Below are positions 40,201 to 51,893 of a stretch of 64,000 nucleotides of DNA, one piece after another. A program made the position numbers and the translations under genes. The stretch is from Leptasterias polaris. Taxonomy: Eukaryota; Echinodermata; Asteroidea; Forcipulatida; Asteriidae. The notes under the pieces are model-generated. The model worked only from the letters and a program-made list of their open reading frames with translations, was not told the DNA's origin and made no database searches. The stretch's first letter is position 1. The number at the start of each line of letters is the position of its first letter. The stretch spans positions 248,001 through 312,000 of the forward strand of contig JAZGTN010000192.1 in the NCBI GenBank assembly GCA_037783415.1, read 5' to 3'.

Positions 40201-40921
40201 AATATATGGAACACTTGACATGGCTGCTCAGCAAATCTTACAATGTCTGATACTCCCAATTGTGACGTAATACATGCATTTGGAGACAGTTATTCTTTGC
40301 TCTGTGATCCACATAATGCAACTTTTATTTGATTTGCAACAGACCATAAGTGATGTGTGTAACCAGCAAACAGAACAGAAATGGATAGAGGTACCACTTG
40401 GACAAACTAGGGTACAAAGAAACAAAGTGGCTTAATTAACAGTTAAGCTACATTTGTCACAAAGGGCCCCGCTAAGCTTTACTTACATGTACATGTATAT
40501 GCTTTGTTGTGCCAACACCGCACGTAATGCTATGTAAAGTATACATTATCATCAAGTAATATCACTAAAGCCCCGACAATTGACATAGTGGGTGGCATAT
40601 GTGGACAGCCTTTCAAACTTGGGTGGACAATTGCACTACCATGATTGTGTTGGTTCTACTCTTAAAATGCCAGCATTGGTTAGCCACAGCTCTGTCCGAT
40701 CAACATACTTGGGCAAGTATTCTGTATGGAATTTCAGTGATGTCCAGTCTTGACTACGAGATCATCACAGTAATTATAAACAATATCAAAGCAGTGTCTC
40801 TAGGATGGACATATTAACTGAGCAAAGCTAGATACATTCTTTACCAAATACCCAAAAATGGTCTGGGAGGGAAGGGGGAAAGGACACATGGTAACAATGC
40901 AACCCATACATCTGGCATGTG

Positions 40922-41063
40922 CCCCCTTCCCCCTTCCCCCTTCCCCCTTCCCCCTTCCCCCTTCCCCCTTCCCCCTTCCCCCTTCCCCCTTCCCCCTTCC
41001 CCCTTCCCCCTTCCCCTATTCATTCCTCAATTTCCCCCCCCCCCCCCCCACACACACACACAC
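40922..41063. repeat. 7-mer pyrimidine satellite, then poly-C and (CA)n
   Basis: CCCCCTT repeats about 13 times (40922-41016). A C run (41034-41049) and a CA repeat (41050-41063) follow. The G-rich strand could form quadruplexes and the duplex could form a triplex. The proline-rich frames across it are repeat artefacts. Confidence 0.95.
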
Positions 41064-41109
41064 CCAAGTGTGTAACAGCCTGCAATCATGGACCCTCCTT
41101 TGTTCAACT

Positions 41110-41167
41110 CTTTGTGATAGCAACTGTGGACCACAATGCTTTCCTTTGTGATAGCAACTGTGGACCT
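41110..41167. repeat. 34-bp tandem duplication
   Basis: TTTGTGATAGCAACTGTGGA occurs at 41111 and 41145, a simple two-unit duplication next to the satellite. Confidence 0.85.
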
Positions 41168-44100
41168 ATTGTCCTCTTTTGTTATAGGTCCCTGGTTTGA
41201 ATGTGGTTACCTACTCACGCATGCACACATGTGTAACAGCATGTATAACTTGTTGCATTACTTCAGTAGTAATTCAATTTCTGTAGATGACTTCCACTTT
41301 CCCCTCTAAAAGCAACATAAGAAATTGGTAGCTGCCTGACAGGCTGTTTGCAAGTGTCCAACAAATGTTCTAGGTCTAGCCCAAAAGAGTTCACCTGAGC
41401 AAACAAGTCAGTTCACAGTAGCAACAGGAGACTAACACCGACAAAGAAGTTGCTACAGTTACTGACCAGGGTGCCTTCCCAAGACACCTTAGCAGGTGGA
41501 GATGAACTTAGTGTAGGCATGGTGTAGGGAAAGGAAGTAAGGAATACACAGGTGTAGCATTATGACTTTCGGTCCTAGCTGTGACAAAAAGATAACACTT
41601 CAGATAACACCTACACATGTACTTGTAGTGTAGGCAAACAAGTTCACTCCTACAGGACATGATACTTAAACAAACAATCAAACTTTATTTTAATTGTTTG
41701 ACAGTAGATTGTGTGGAACCTCTAATTAAACATGCAGGACTCAGTATACTTTGCACAGTAACAAACAGATGCAGATACTTCTCTATAATAGTATACTACA
41801 AGGTGTAAATACTGCACATAAAAAGCAAATGTTTGTTGTGGTTGACATTGTTCAAGGTTGGTCCCTTGTTATGAAAAGAGTCTTGGTAGTCACTGTTGTT
41901 CAGAGCATGATAAATATACCTTCCCATACTCGACTCTTTATCTTCAATAGATGTACAAAGCGATGTACCAAACTGTTGAGCACCTTGTTTCTTATGTAGC
42001 TCACTTGTTTAAGAACCTTGCTTGCATGGAAAGTGGTGTTTTTGTTTGCAGGGTGGAGGAGGCTTGAATTGAACACAGATAGCATACAATGTGTCCACAC
42101 AAGCCAAAATCAAAAGGGTTCCAGGTAGGGTTTAAAGCTACCCTCTGAGGCCCTGTAATTGCTGATCCCCCTGTTGTTCCAGAAGGCAACAACAAGGGAT
42201 TAGCTTTTGATTCTTCAATAGAGGCAGAGAGCCCCACAGGTACAACTAACCCAGAGGGGTAAACACATTCTAACTGAAGGGTGTCTCCATAGGATAAAGA
42301 CATGTTTGTTGCCATCTTGAAGCTGTGGCAAGATATTTTGTAAGTACCACTGTACATATACAATGTGTCAACACTTCTAAGAATGTTTCTTTTTGCTGGC
42401 CAGGGACTTTCAAATTGCCTGGGAAAACTTTCAGATTGCAGTTGCAGCAATGAATCTCAATCAAAAGATCAGTAGCAAAAGTTGAATTTTCATTCTCACA
42501 AAGTACATCATGCCAAGCCTTGCGTTGAACAGGAATTGAATTTTTTCCTTGGTAAAAGGCACATAATTCTACTTTGAAAAAATGTAATTATCTAACCCTG
42601 TGCCTTCGCATAAAATGTGCACTTTACACAGCAAAACAAGGGGAATCTGGCTTCTAAAATGGCACCAGTAAAAGATTTATCTTGGCATCAGGGGTTTTGG
42701 GACACTATCGGTGTTTTAAGAGTTGAATTTGTTTTACTTAGGTGGGTCTTTATCATGATTTGTTTGCAACATCTTGCAGTCAGTTTGCCGCTGATACATT
42801 AATGTGTGTATGATTACTCAGTAAGCTCAACTCGTCCATTGTTATAACAACTTTAAAAACTCAAAAATAAAATAACCACATGTGCAGGTATTAAATAAAA
42901 ATTAACAACTTTTCCAATATTGGCAATACTTATTTTGAAGTCTAATGTAAAAACATGTTTGCGCCAGATTACTTTTCGTCGTGCCGTGTGCTAGCACATC
43001 AAACACCCACACAAACAAACAAACAAACACAACAGTAAATACAAAGTAACTATGACACACCCTCAAGGCCTCATGGATAGAACTTTAATTTTGGGGTGCA
43101 GACACTGGCATTCCACAAAGTGTTAAACAGTCTTTTTTCATCACCATTAACTTCAATTCCATGTGGGTTATGAAAATAGTCAATATTTGTAGAGCTTATT
43201 GTGCACAGGCAAAGGAAAGATACCAGCTGAAGCGGCACCTGTGTGTCAAACAAAGACACAAATTTGTCAATCTTAAATACTGCTACAATAACTTTTGTGT
43301 GTGTAGAGGGGCTCTTTTTTCCTCATCAGCCCCTTTCAAGTGTACTCTATCCAGGGAAGCAGGGCTTACAGGGGTAGGATACACCCACCACTATAGAAAA
43401 AGAACACCTAATCATGTCTAAGGAGGGTTGTTTGCCCAGCTAATTGGTTTTTAAGCAGACCGAACATAGTTAAGAGTCCCCATGTAGTCATGGCACCCAC
43501 TATATATATATATATGGGACCCCTTCTCTACAGGCATCCCCTGTCTACTCCAGGGCCCTTAGTGCTGATGAATGACATGGGTAGTATTCATCTACTTTAT
43601 ATTGTGTGGACACAAGTTTATATAGACATACCTCCTGTGCATGTACATGTACATGCATGTACACGAAAAGTCTAAGAACATGTATGCACAACTTAACAAT
43701 TGTATAATATGATCAAATATGAAACTGCTACCTCCTCTGCCTTTCAATCGACATCCCAGAAAATAGTTTTTCTCAATTTTTCTGTTCTTCGTTGGAGCTC
43801 AATTTAAGTAATAGTACCCTCATCCCCTCAAGACTCATTATAATTAAGTATTTTTGTTATTCTTTAATTTGAATACCAATATCTCAGCTGGTCCCCTGCC
43901 TACTCAAGACTTGGGGCTCTAGCTTCTGGAGCATGTCACCCAGCATGGTCCCGCACAATCAAGTTCAGGCTCAGGACCAGTTCAAATTTAGACAAATAAT
44001 GTGCACCTTTCATTGATTAGGGCCAAGTGCTGGACTGTGCAAACATAGCTGGATCCAGTTAATTGTAAACACCAATTAAGTGCAATAATGGGGTGATAAT

Positions 44101-45945
44101 TGCTCTCAGTTGATTCAGTCAGTATATTTTGTAGAGGGTGAACCCATGGGAGAGAGAACTGTTCCCTACACTGTAAGGTCAAAGTTTACCACAAACAAAA
44201 GCAGGTAGTGTGTATTCTCAGCAGGGTTGCTTAGTTTTAAATGAAAACTACAGAATACATAACTTGCACAGGTTTGTAAAGTAGCTTAACTGTCTTTTTA
44301 ACTGTTGCTTTATTGGTAGATCTTTTTTTTATATGATGAATTATTAGTACACAAACTTGGATCCTATGAATGAAAACAATACCGTACATGCTTTACATAC
44401 AGTGAAAACTTATTCTGATAATTTTTTTTATAGAATGCCTTAATTCAGTAATGCATAAAGTTATTAACATTGGATAATCTTATTTAAAAATGTCTTTAGA
44501 TTAATGAGGCAAACAAGAAATGATTAATAAGTATTGAAAAAATAAGTAAACCCTGTGAGCTACTTATACATGTATGCATTTCTGCAGGAGTAAATGTACA
44601 GACATTTTAGGTAGTTAGTTTATATTTTATCGGGCAAATCAACAACCCTCACATTGTGTTGATTCTACACCCGGATCTAAAATGACATATGCCCTTCCCC
44701 CAGCTCTTTACTCTTCATAACACATCAAATTCAAATATTCATTATGCAACGCAAGTGAAGGATGTACCAAATTAAATTTATAATTTTTTCTTCATAGCCA
44801 CTAGTGATTAGTAATATAAGTCAACATGGTTTGATAACACGTTTGCCTGTTTGCTGAGGTACTGACAGTTGTAGGATATGCTAATGAAATTTCCCTCATC
44901 AAATGACCCACATTAGAAAAATTTAGACTCACAATTTTAACTGTTGCAAAGTGTTTGCATATTGCCTGTGTTGCATTTTCAGCAAGTTAAAACTGAAAAC
45001 TTACAGAAGTAAACTTTGCCTCAAAAAGTAAAAACTGCCATAACAGTTTTAAACAGAAATATGAAAATTATCTTTCCCCATGAGAAAACAAATGCTATTA
45101 TTCATCGTAGGCATGTGTTGAACATTCCATTTTGCTTATTAAAGGTTTAGGCCTACATGTGTAGGACTTAATGAGTGCTAATGTTGCTTCACTGTGTTTG
45201 TAAACCAACAGAACTGTACTTGTCTATTACAGAGTGATACAGTACAGGTCAAGGCCTAAATGTAAGTCAATGGGTTGTATGGACTTTGTACCCAAACTTT
45301 TGATTGCAAAAGGACATCAATAGCATGTGATTTGTGGTATGCAGACGTAGGCGTAGAAGACCACGTAGAACAATGGAAGTTGGCAAACTGTTTCTCCTAT
45401 AATCTACAAAAAATGAAGGATTTTTCTATTTTTATTGCTTACATAACAGACTTGCAAATATTTTGGAAAACAACCGACCCTGGGAATGATTATTCTGATG
45501 TAAATTGATATCCAATGGGAGATGGGAACTAAATATTTGCATATATTAAAAGATATTCTGTAGTTTTTATTTGTTGAAAATTAGGCATGGTGCAATCAGT
45601 ATCATTCTCATGGGAACACAAACACACAGAAATAGTTGCTGCAAGTAAGGTGACAGCCAGTGGATGCCTTATATAGTGAGTTTGGACAGTCTTTTCTAAA
45701 GGTAGGGTCATAGATTGGTTTATGGTTTTGTCAACATAATGCTGATTTATAGCTAAAATTATCCAGAAAGATACAATAACAATCTCATTAGAAAGATTCA
45801 ACAGTGTCTACTTACTGAGAAAACATCAAAAAACTTAAAATGGTATTTTCACAAGAATTTTGAATCCATCCACGTTAGCAAGGTGACAGCAGGTGCCACA
45901 TCTCTGGCCGTAGCATTCCCGAACAGACACGAACCCTTAGAAATC

Positions 45946-45982
45946 TGAGAAATGATTCATGCATGAAATGAATCATTTCTCA
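45946..45982. repeat. perfect 15-bp hairpin
   Basis: TGAGAAATGATTCAT pairs exactly with ATGAATCATTTCTCA across a 7-base loop. No gene is associated. Confidence 0.8.
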
Positions 45983-48900
45983 CCTTCAAATATTTTGGGG
46001 TGAAAAATTATCCAAACCTTATTACTTCGAAGTGAATCCTTTCTCAATAAACTATCAACAGCTGCAGTGCTTTTCACCAAGTAAGTTTTTATGGTCATTA
46101 ATTTTTTTAATAATTACCAATCTATGATCTTACCTTAAAACATCTTATTTTGTAAAATTAAGCCTTTAGGCCTACTGGTATGTTATCCCTTTTTCATCTT
46201 AATACTTTTTCCTCTCAATCTAAAAAAGTGGGATAAAAACAAAATGAACAATTACTGTATTGTAATCCAACTCTTATTGAGGATATTTTAAACAACATTA
46301 AATACTTTATTTTTTCTCATGGTTGTTATCTCTTATTTCTGAAGACAATTGAGTAAATTTGCCTTTGATAATGGTATCACATATTGGGTTGTCTGTCGGC
46401 AGCTCAAAGAGGTTGCAAATGTATTTCTGTATTAACCACAATTTCATAAATAGTGTTAAGCAGTAGGGGATTTTCTGACAAAGAAACCACAACATGCACA
46501 AAGGGCTAACAAAAAGGTTTACTTAGTGGTTATATTGCATGTATTATGCAGTTTTGCCCTCAGGGAGAGTCAAAATGTGCAACAAATTTAATTATAATTC
46601 AAGAAATATGGTGGGGAAAGAGTAATAAAAATGTATATTTGTGCAGGAGGCGGCTATAAATAGTGTTACAGCGGTTCAACCCACTAAAAATTACAAGTTC
46701 TCTTGCTGTTTGCGGCAATTACAAATACAGCAGACAGACTGTGCCTAACTACAGGATAACGTGATTCAAGACACTTAATGGAAATCTTGCTTCCTGATTT
46801 GCCACCCCCAGTCCCTGGTGACCATCCTTTTTTTTCTCCTGCTGGGAGAACTTCTGCTGCACAATGAATGATCAATCACCTGGCATTGTAAGGGAATTGG
46901 CCAAATGTCTTTGTAGGAGTGACCACATAAATTTGTGACAGGTGTGCCAAAGAAAGGGCAAGAGATAGACAGAAATCAGAGGGGATTGCATGGACTTAGA
47001 GATTTTTCCACATGACATTTTATAAAATAGAGAAAAGACCACCCATACAAATGTGACAAACATGGAAGTAGTTGTTACATGTAGAAGGTAAACTTTCCCT
47101 ACTATAATCCCCATTAAGATGCCACAGTCAGATCTAGCTTCTTTCTTCTATCTTCAATTGTACTCCGCCCAGTAATTCCTTCAAATGGATGACAACCTCT
47201 GACTGCCATTTCGACTTAGCCTTAAATCCCTGTTTAATTATTTTCTTTGACATTACTTCTTGATGGGGCAAATTTAAATTTGTTGGTATAGCATACAGGC
47301 CCTATATCCTTAAAGTTGAATGTTTTGTTGGTCTCAAATACCACTTGCATTGGAAGTTGCCAAAGACATATCACACACCTAATAATTAAAGGTCCTTGGT
47401 TGATTCCATGTTTTAAATAGATAAAAATGGACATGACAATAATCAAAAGGAGGTTATTATGCTGTGGCAAACTACAAAGAAGCTGAACACCCTGAATCCT
47501 CACTGCAAAACATCATTCAATGTAAATCTAATTTGATTAAAGTTATCTAAATACAATGCCGGTCTCAACTAGAACAACTAAGTCTATGCTAGATTTAATA
47601 ACCAAACACAGCTATTTCATAATTGCACAGTGAACAAATACTGTGGGCGTAAGAAGTTATTTACATGAAGACTGCTTAACAACCATGCTGCTTGTTCAAT
47701 ACAACAGTACTGGGGTAACTGCACAAAAGTATCAAAACTCTGAACATGTACAGACATGTTCTTCTTCAAACAAACACAGAAAAGTGTTTTTAAAAGTAGA
47801 GCAATTCCTATGCTTGGGAATTTTACTCTTTTACAACTCAGGAATGTTTGGTATTGTGATTGAATTTTGCAGTACTCGTATTCAGCCAAGAGTACTTTTG
47901 CTTTCATTTTCAAATGAAAACTATATTTCAAAGTACAAGGTACAAACAACCACCCACCAGTAGGTTCTTCTGTAACTATACACATTCGTATAATATCTGT
48001 GAATGAGTGTTTGATCTGGACCTTAGCTACTGCACGTGAGCTATAAAACTTCAAATTTACAATGTTTTGTTCAATTTAAAACACCTCGATGGACATATGA
48101 TGCATTTAGCTGATGGAGCCCCTTCATTGGATGTGATGGGCTTGAGTTTGGTTTGTATACAATAGTTGTACCCACAACAAAACAACTTACAAGTCTTTAT
48201 GCAAATAGCTTGAAATTAAACAACATATTATGACATGCCACGAATTATTTGTGTATCAATTTACCAAGGAATTTGCTAGAAAAGGACCTTTGTAAGTTGC
48301 AGGTATCATAATGGGTGGAGGATCACTGATAACATTAGTGTGTTTGATTTAAACCTCTGCCCAGTTCTTGATCTTAATTAAATCTCTTTAGTCTAGTAAC
48401 AAGATTACAATATCTTTTCTATATATATTTTTTTATTTTAAGATGTGGGTTTGAACATAAAGTGCACGTGTACAAAATGTACAAAAACATGTACATGTAC
48501 TATACACTTTTTGTTTGTCTAATTGTACTGCTTTATAACTTTTCAGTCAGATTTTTAATTAAGTTTTACATTCTTACAACTGCATAATTCCTTTTGCACT
48601 GTGTATTTACCACTGTGAATGTGGTCTTATGTACCAACTATTAATTAAACTATTTTTCATATTTTAGGATTTTTATTGTTTGTTTTCATTTTTTAAATAA
48701 TAGTTTCTTTTATTTCACTTACACTAGTAGTCAGGTCATGGCATTTGCGCATACACAGGCAACTTCTTTACAGAGTCCCTGTGGTCATGGTTTGGTGGCC
48801 CAGGTAAAAAGGCACTGTAAACAATGAATGGTTTAACTCTTTGAATGGACTTGTGCCTAATGCCATTGACAAAGACATGTACCTTTCAAATACCAGCCAA

Positions 48901-49947
48901 GATATTGTAAAAACAGACTACACTGCATTGTAATGAGGCCTTTCATTGCTCTTCAGGATGCAGTCTGTTCAACTGGGCATGGGTCAATGATCAGCCGTTA
49001 CAACAACTTGACAACGATCTGATCGAGCCATTAAAATGATCAAATGTCAATGAGAAAACATCTCTATTATGGGTGTCCAAACGAATTTTAATTGACAAAA
49101 CAACTTTTAAATCCTAGGTAAAATCAAGTTTTTTTTTTAACTGAACAAAATCTTGCTTGGGTATTGGAAAAAACAATTATAATCCCGAAGCGAACTGGTT
49201 AATACAACCTCAAAATTAACCAAAGTCTGCATTAACTAATTTTTATCAATCAGGCAGTTAAAACTATGAAATGTGTTTGAAAAAGAGTTTTCTAAAAAAT
49301 ATTTAATAATTTCTATATATACTAAAAACAATTGCATGCAAGGTAATTGTACACCAACAGTAATACAGCAAGATAAAACTATGCAAGCTTAGTGGATATC
49401 ATTATGAGTAAAACACTTTAAAAGGACAATCATTGAGTCCACACCCATCCAAGGGTGTATAATGTGGACAGTGCATACAGTTTTTCAAAATATACTTCAG
49501 TTACTTTAGGGCAATAGTTCAATCAAAGTAGTACAAGAGGCCACTCTGGCAGTTATTTTGATTTTTTGTGTGTGGGGGAGTCACTCTTCACATTGGCTGG
49601 CCGATTTTAACTAAATTGTTCTAATCTTTATAAATATTGCTGGAAAAACTATAAGAGGTAACACACATCTTTGTTTTTTATTCAAAATATAAAGCGAGAA
49701 TCAATAACTAGTCACTCAAGTAATTGAAGTTTTCTCACTTAAGCCAGAAAGGTAGTAGATAACTTCTACTTCTTGTGCAGGGAACTATAAAATCAACTTC
49801 ATTGTTTGTGCATATTGTTTTTGTTATTTTGGCAAAGACAGATTGTGTCGCATGCATGCATGCATGCACATACCACACGTATACGTGAATGAACAGACGA
49901 TGTACCAACTACATTTTCAGGTCTCTGGTACGTGCATAAAATACACT

Positions 49948-50098
49948 GATCCATTAAGCCCCGCCTCCTTACGAGTTGACCAATCACAGCCACGAAACCT
50001 GATCACCATTAGAGTAAAAATCACCAAACGGCTCAAATGGTGATCAGATTTCGCGGCTGTGATTGGTCAACTCGTAAGGAGGCGGGGCTTAATGGATC
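49948..50098. mobile_element. foldback element with 63-bp arms
   Basis: Arms at 49948-50010 and 50036-50098 are inverted copies with only a few mismatches, separated by 25 bases. Each arm contains a GC box (CCCCGCC) and a CCAAT-type motif (CCAATCACAG). It looks like a hairpin MITE. No clear target duplication was found. Confidence 0.75.
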
Positions 50099-50940
50099 GA
50101 TAGCTATTAACATTATGCAAAGCATAATTCCAAACACCAACCAAAGTATGTATATTTATGGTACTGTTAATTTTTCAAAGCTCAAAGTCTGGTTTTTGAA
50201 AATATGCACTAAATAGTTATAAATGATGTGTAAGAGAATAGGTCCAAAGCAAACATTTAACAGCCTAAAGAATGGCCCTTGAACATGAATTGAAACATTC
50301 TTAAAATATCAACAAAATAAAAATCACAAATTTTGATGATTTAAAAGTATTTTAGTATTTATCTTCAATGAGTGGTAACGGCCTTGGTTTGCTGCTGTTA
50401 AAGGACCTTGCCTTGGCTTAGTCAAACAGCAGTCAGCCCTCATTCTGGTCATTACCACGCAATGAAGACCAGGTCCCCACTGTTTAAGGCCTAATTAAAA
50501 CCCCACAAAAATGTTAATTGTAAAAACAACTATGGAAAAGCTTTGAGATGAGCATCCTTCTTCATAATATAAATGAAAGCTGTCAAAAATCAAGTAAAAA
50601 CACATTGCTTTTTATTACTAGTTACGGCAGGTAGGTAAACCATTTATTTATATGGGTATGAATATTACTTTCACCCATTATGTAGAAGAACATGTATAAC
50701 ATGTACATTTACTATTAAAGTGCTTAAAGTCATCAAATCAATAATTATCAAACCCTCGATCCTCCTGACAGTGACAGACTTGGCAGTTCTGACAAACTGT
50801 GTGTTGGTAATTGTTGCCATTTTTTTATTACTTTTAAAAAATATTATAAAGGACCAAAATGGGAACATGTCAAATGGTGGGGGACAAAATTGAAGACATG
50901 CTTCATCGTAACCCTCCAGTCTACGACCACCAGAGGGATC

Positions 50941-51036
50941 GCGGATTACAATTTTCACAGACTGCAATTATTGCAGATTGCGATTTTTGCAGATTACGAT
51001 TATTGCAGATTACGATTATCGCAGATTACGATTATC
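50941..51036. repeat. 16-mer minisatellite, about six copies
   Basis: The unit GCAGATTACGATTATC is repeated with divergence increasing to the left, where GCGGATTACAATTTTC is the first unit. The frames crossing it (FADYDYCRLRLSQ and similar) come from the repeat. Confidence 0.85.
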
Positions 51037-51644
51037 GCAACTACACTAACAATAAAATTACAACACGTACATTGAGAATCAATCATTTTGTTGAGTTCTC
51101 CTGTAAACAAGTTTACAGTACACTTCAGTTCATATAATTATTTTTAAATGCCAAAATGAAAATATTATTCATTCTTTATAAACTTGACAATTATATGAAA
51201 CGTTGTTGCATTTGCACATTGACATGATTGATAAACTGTGACTTGTCACTAGACTAGAGAAAGTTGATGTAGAAATATTATGAGATTCTTCTAGATACAT
51301 GGATTAGAGAAGTGTATTAAGTGGATATACATGTTTACACTACACTACCTATGTATGTGCAGCTAGCACTGGCAGAGTAAACAGTCACTGACTTTACATA
51401 CTAACAATACGATACAGCTAGTTACACCTTAATTTATTGAATTGAGTTCAGTTCAGTATCTCAGGTTCAGGTTCATTGAACATGTTGATGAATTCCCTTC
51501 AAAATATGAAACTATAACGTATTCTATGTGTAGAATGTTGACCCTGGCTGACATTTCTGAAATACCACCAACGATCAATATTCCTCGAATTATTGAATGC
51601 CAATGAATGACGGAAGAGGGGAGCGTTGTGAATAGGATACATAC

Positions 51645-51893
51645 CTTACGCTGTACTTCTAAAGCGAGAACTGTTGTTGACGGAAACGCTCCCTCTCTCC
51701 CCCAGTGTTGTTGGCGATAATGCAACCAGAATAACCCACCAGCAGCACAAAGACCACACGTTCCGATAGCTAATCGTTTAAACCTAATTGCAGTTGATGT
51801 TGCATCTGTCGCCCCGGTACTCATGGGTCTCAGCAAACCCAAATTCGTCCATTTCGACGTCCGTCGGCCAAAGATTTTCCAGGATGTCGCCAT
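51645..51893 (-). CDS. first coding exon of an unidentified membrane, possibly mitochondrial, protein
   Basis: The minus strand reads AAGATGGCG, a strong start context, then 83 codons ending in AAG followed by GTATGT, a good 5' splice site. The peptide starts MATSWKIFGRRTSKWTNL, rich in basic and hydroxylated residues with almost no acidic ones, as in a mitochondrial targeting sequence. A basic RFKR precedes a single hydrophobic segment, LAIGTCGLCAAGGLFWL (41-57), then HYRQQHWGRE. This looks like a mitochondrial leader plus membrane anchor. I do not recognise the family. Later exons would lie at lower coordinates, but none was found with confidence. The frame stays open upstream, so an earlier start is possible but less likely. 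The exon is divergent to the FGF gene, with 2.85 kb between their start codons. Confidence 0.6.

Larger units (their letters stand above)
34213..51644. other. long non-coding stretch, possibly introns of the minus-strand gene
   Basis: These 17 kb lie downstream of the minus-strand first exon and could be its first introns. Apart from the repeats listed separately, only short unrecognised frames occur (for example minus 42001-42450 and 47617-48054). A (TA)n run lies near 43500. Confidence 0.5.

Noticed and set aside
40858..41200. Proline-rich and Gly/Lys-rich frames
   Set aside because: They are translations of the CCCCCTT satellite.
42001..42450. 149-codon minus-strand open frame
   Set aside because: No recognisable domain, no good splice context, and amino acid composition fits chance translation of a slightly GC-richer patch.
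47617..48054. 145-codon minus-strand open frame
   Set aside because: No domain recognised; an overlapping plus-strand frame of 106 codons is also open, so neither is supported.
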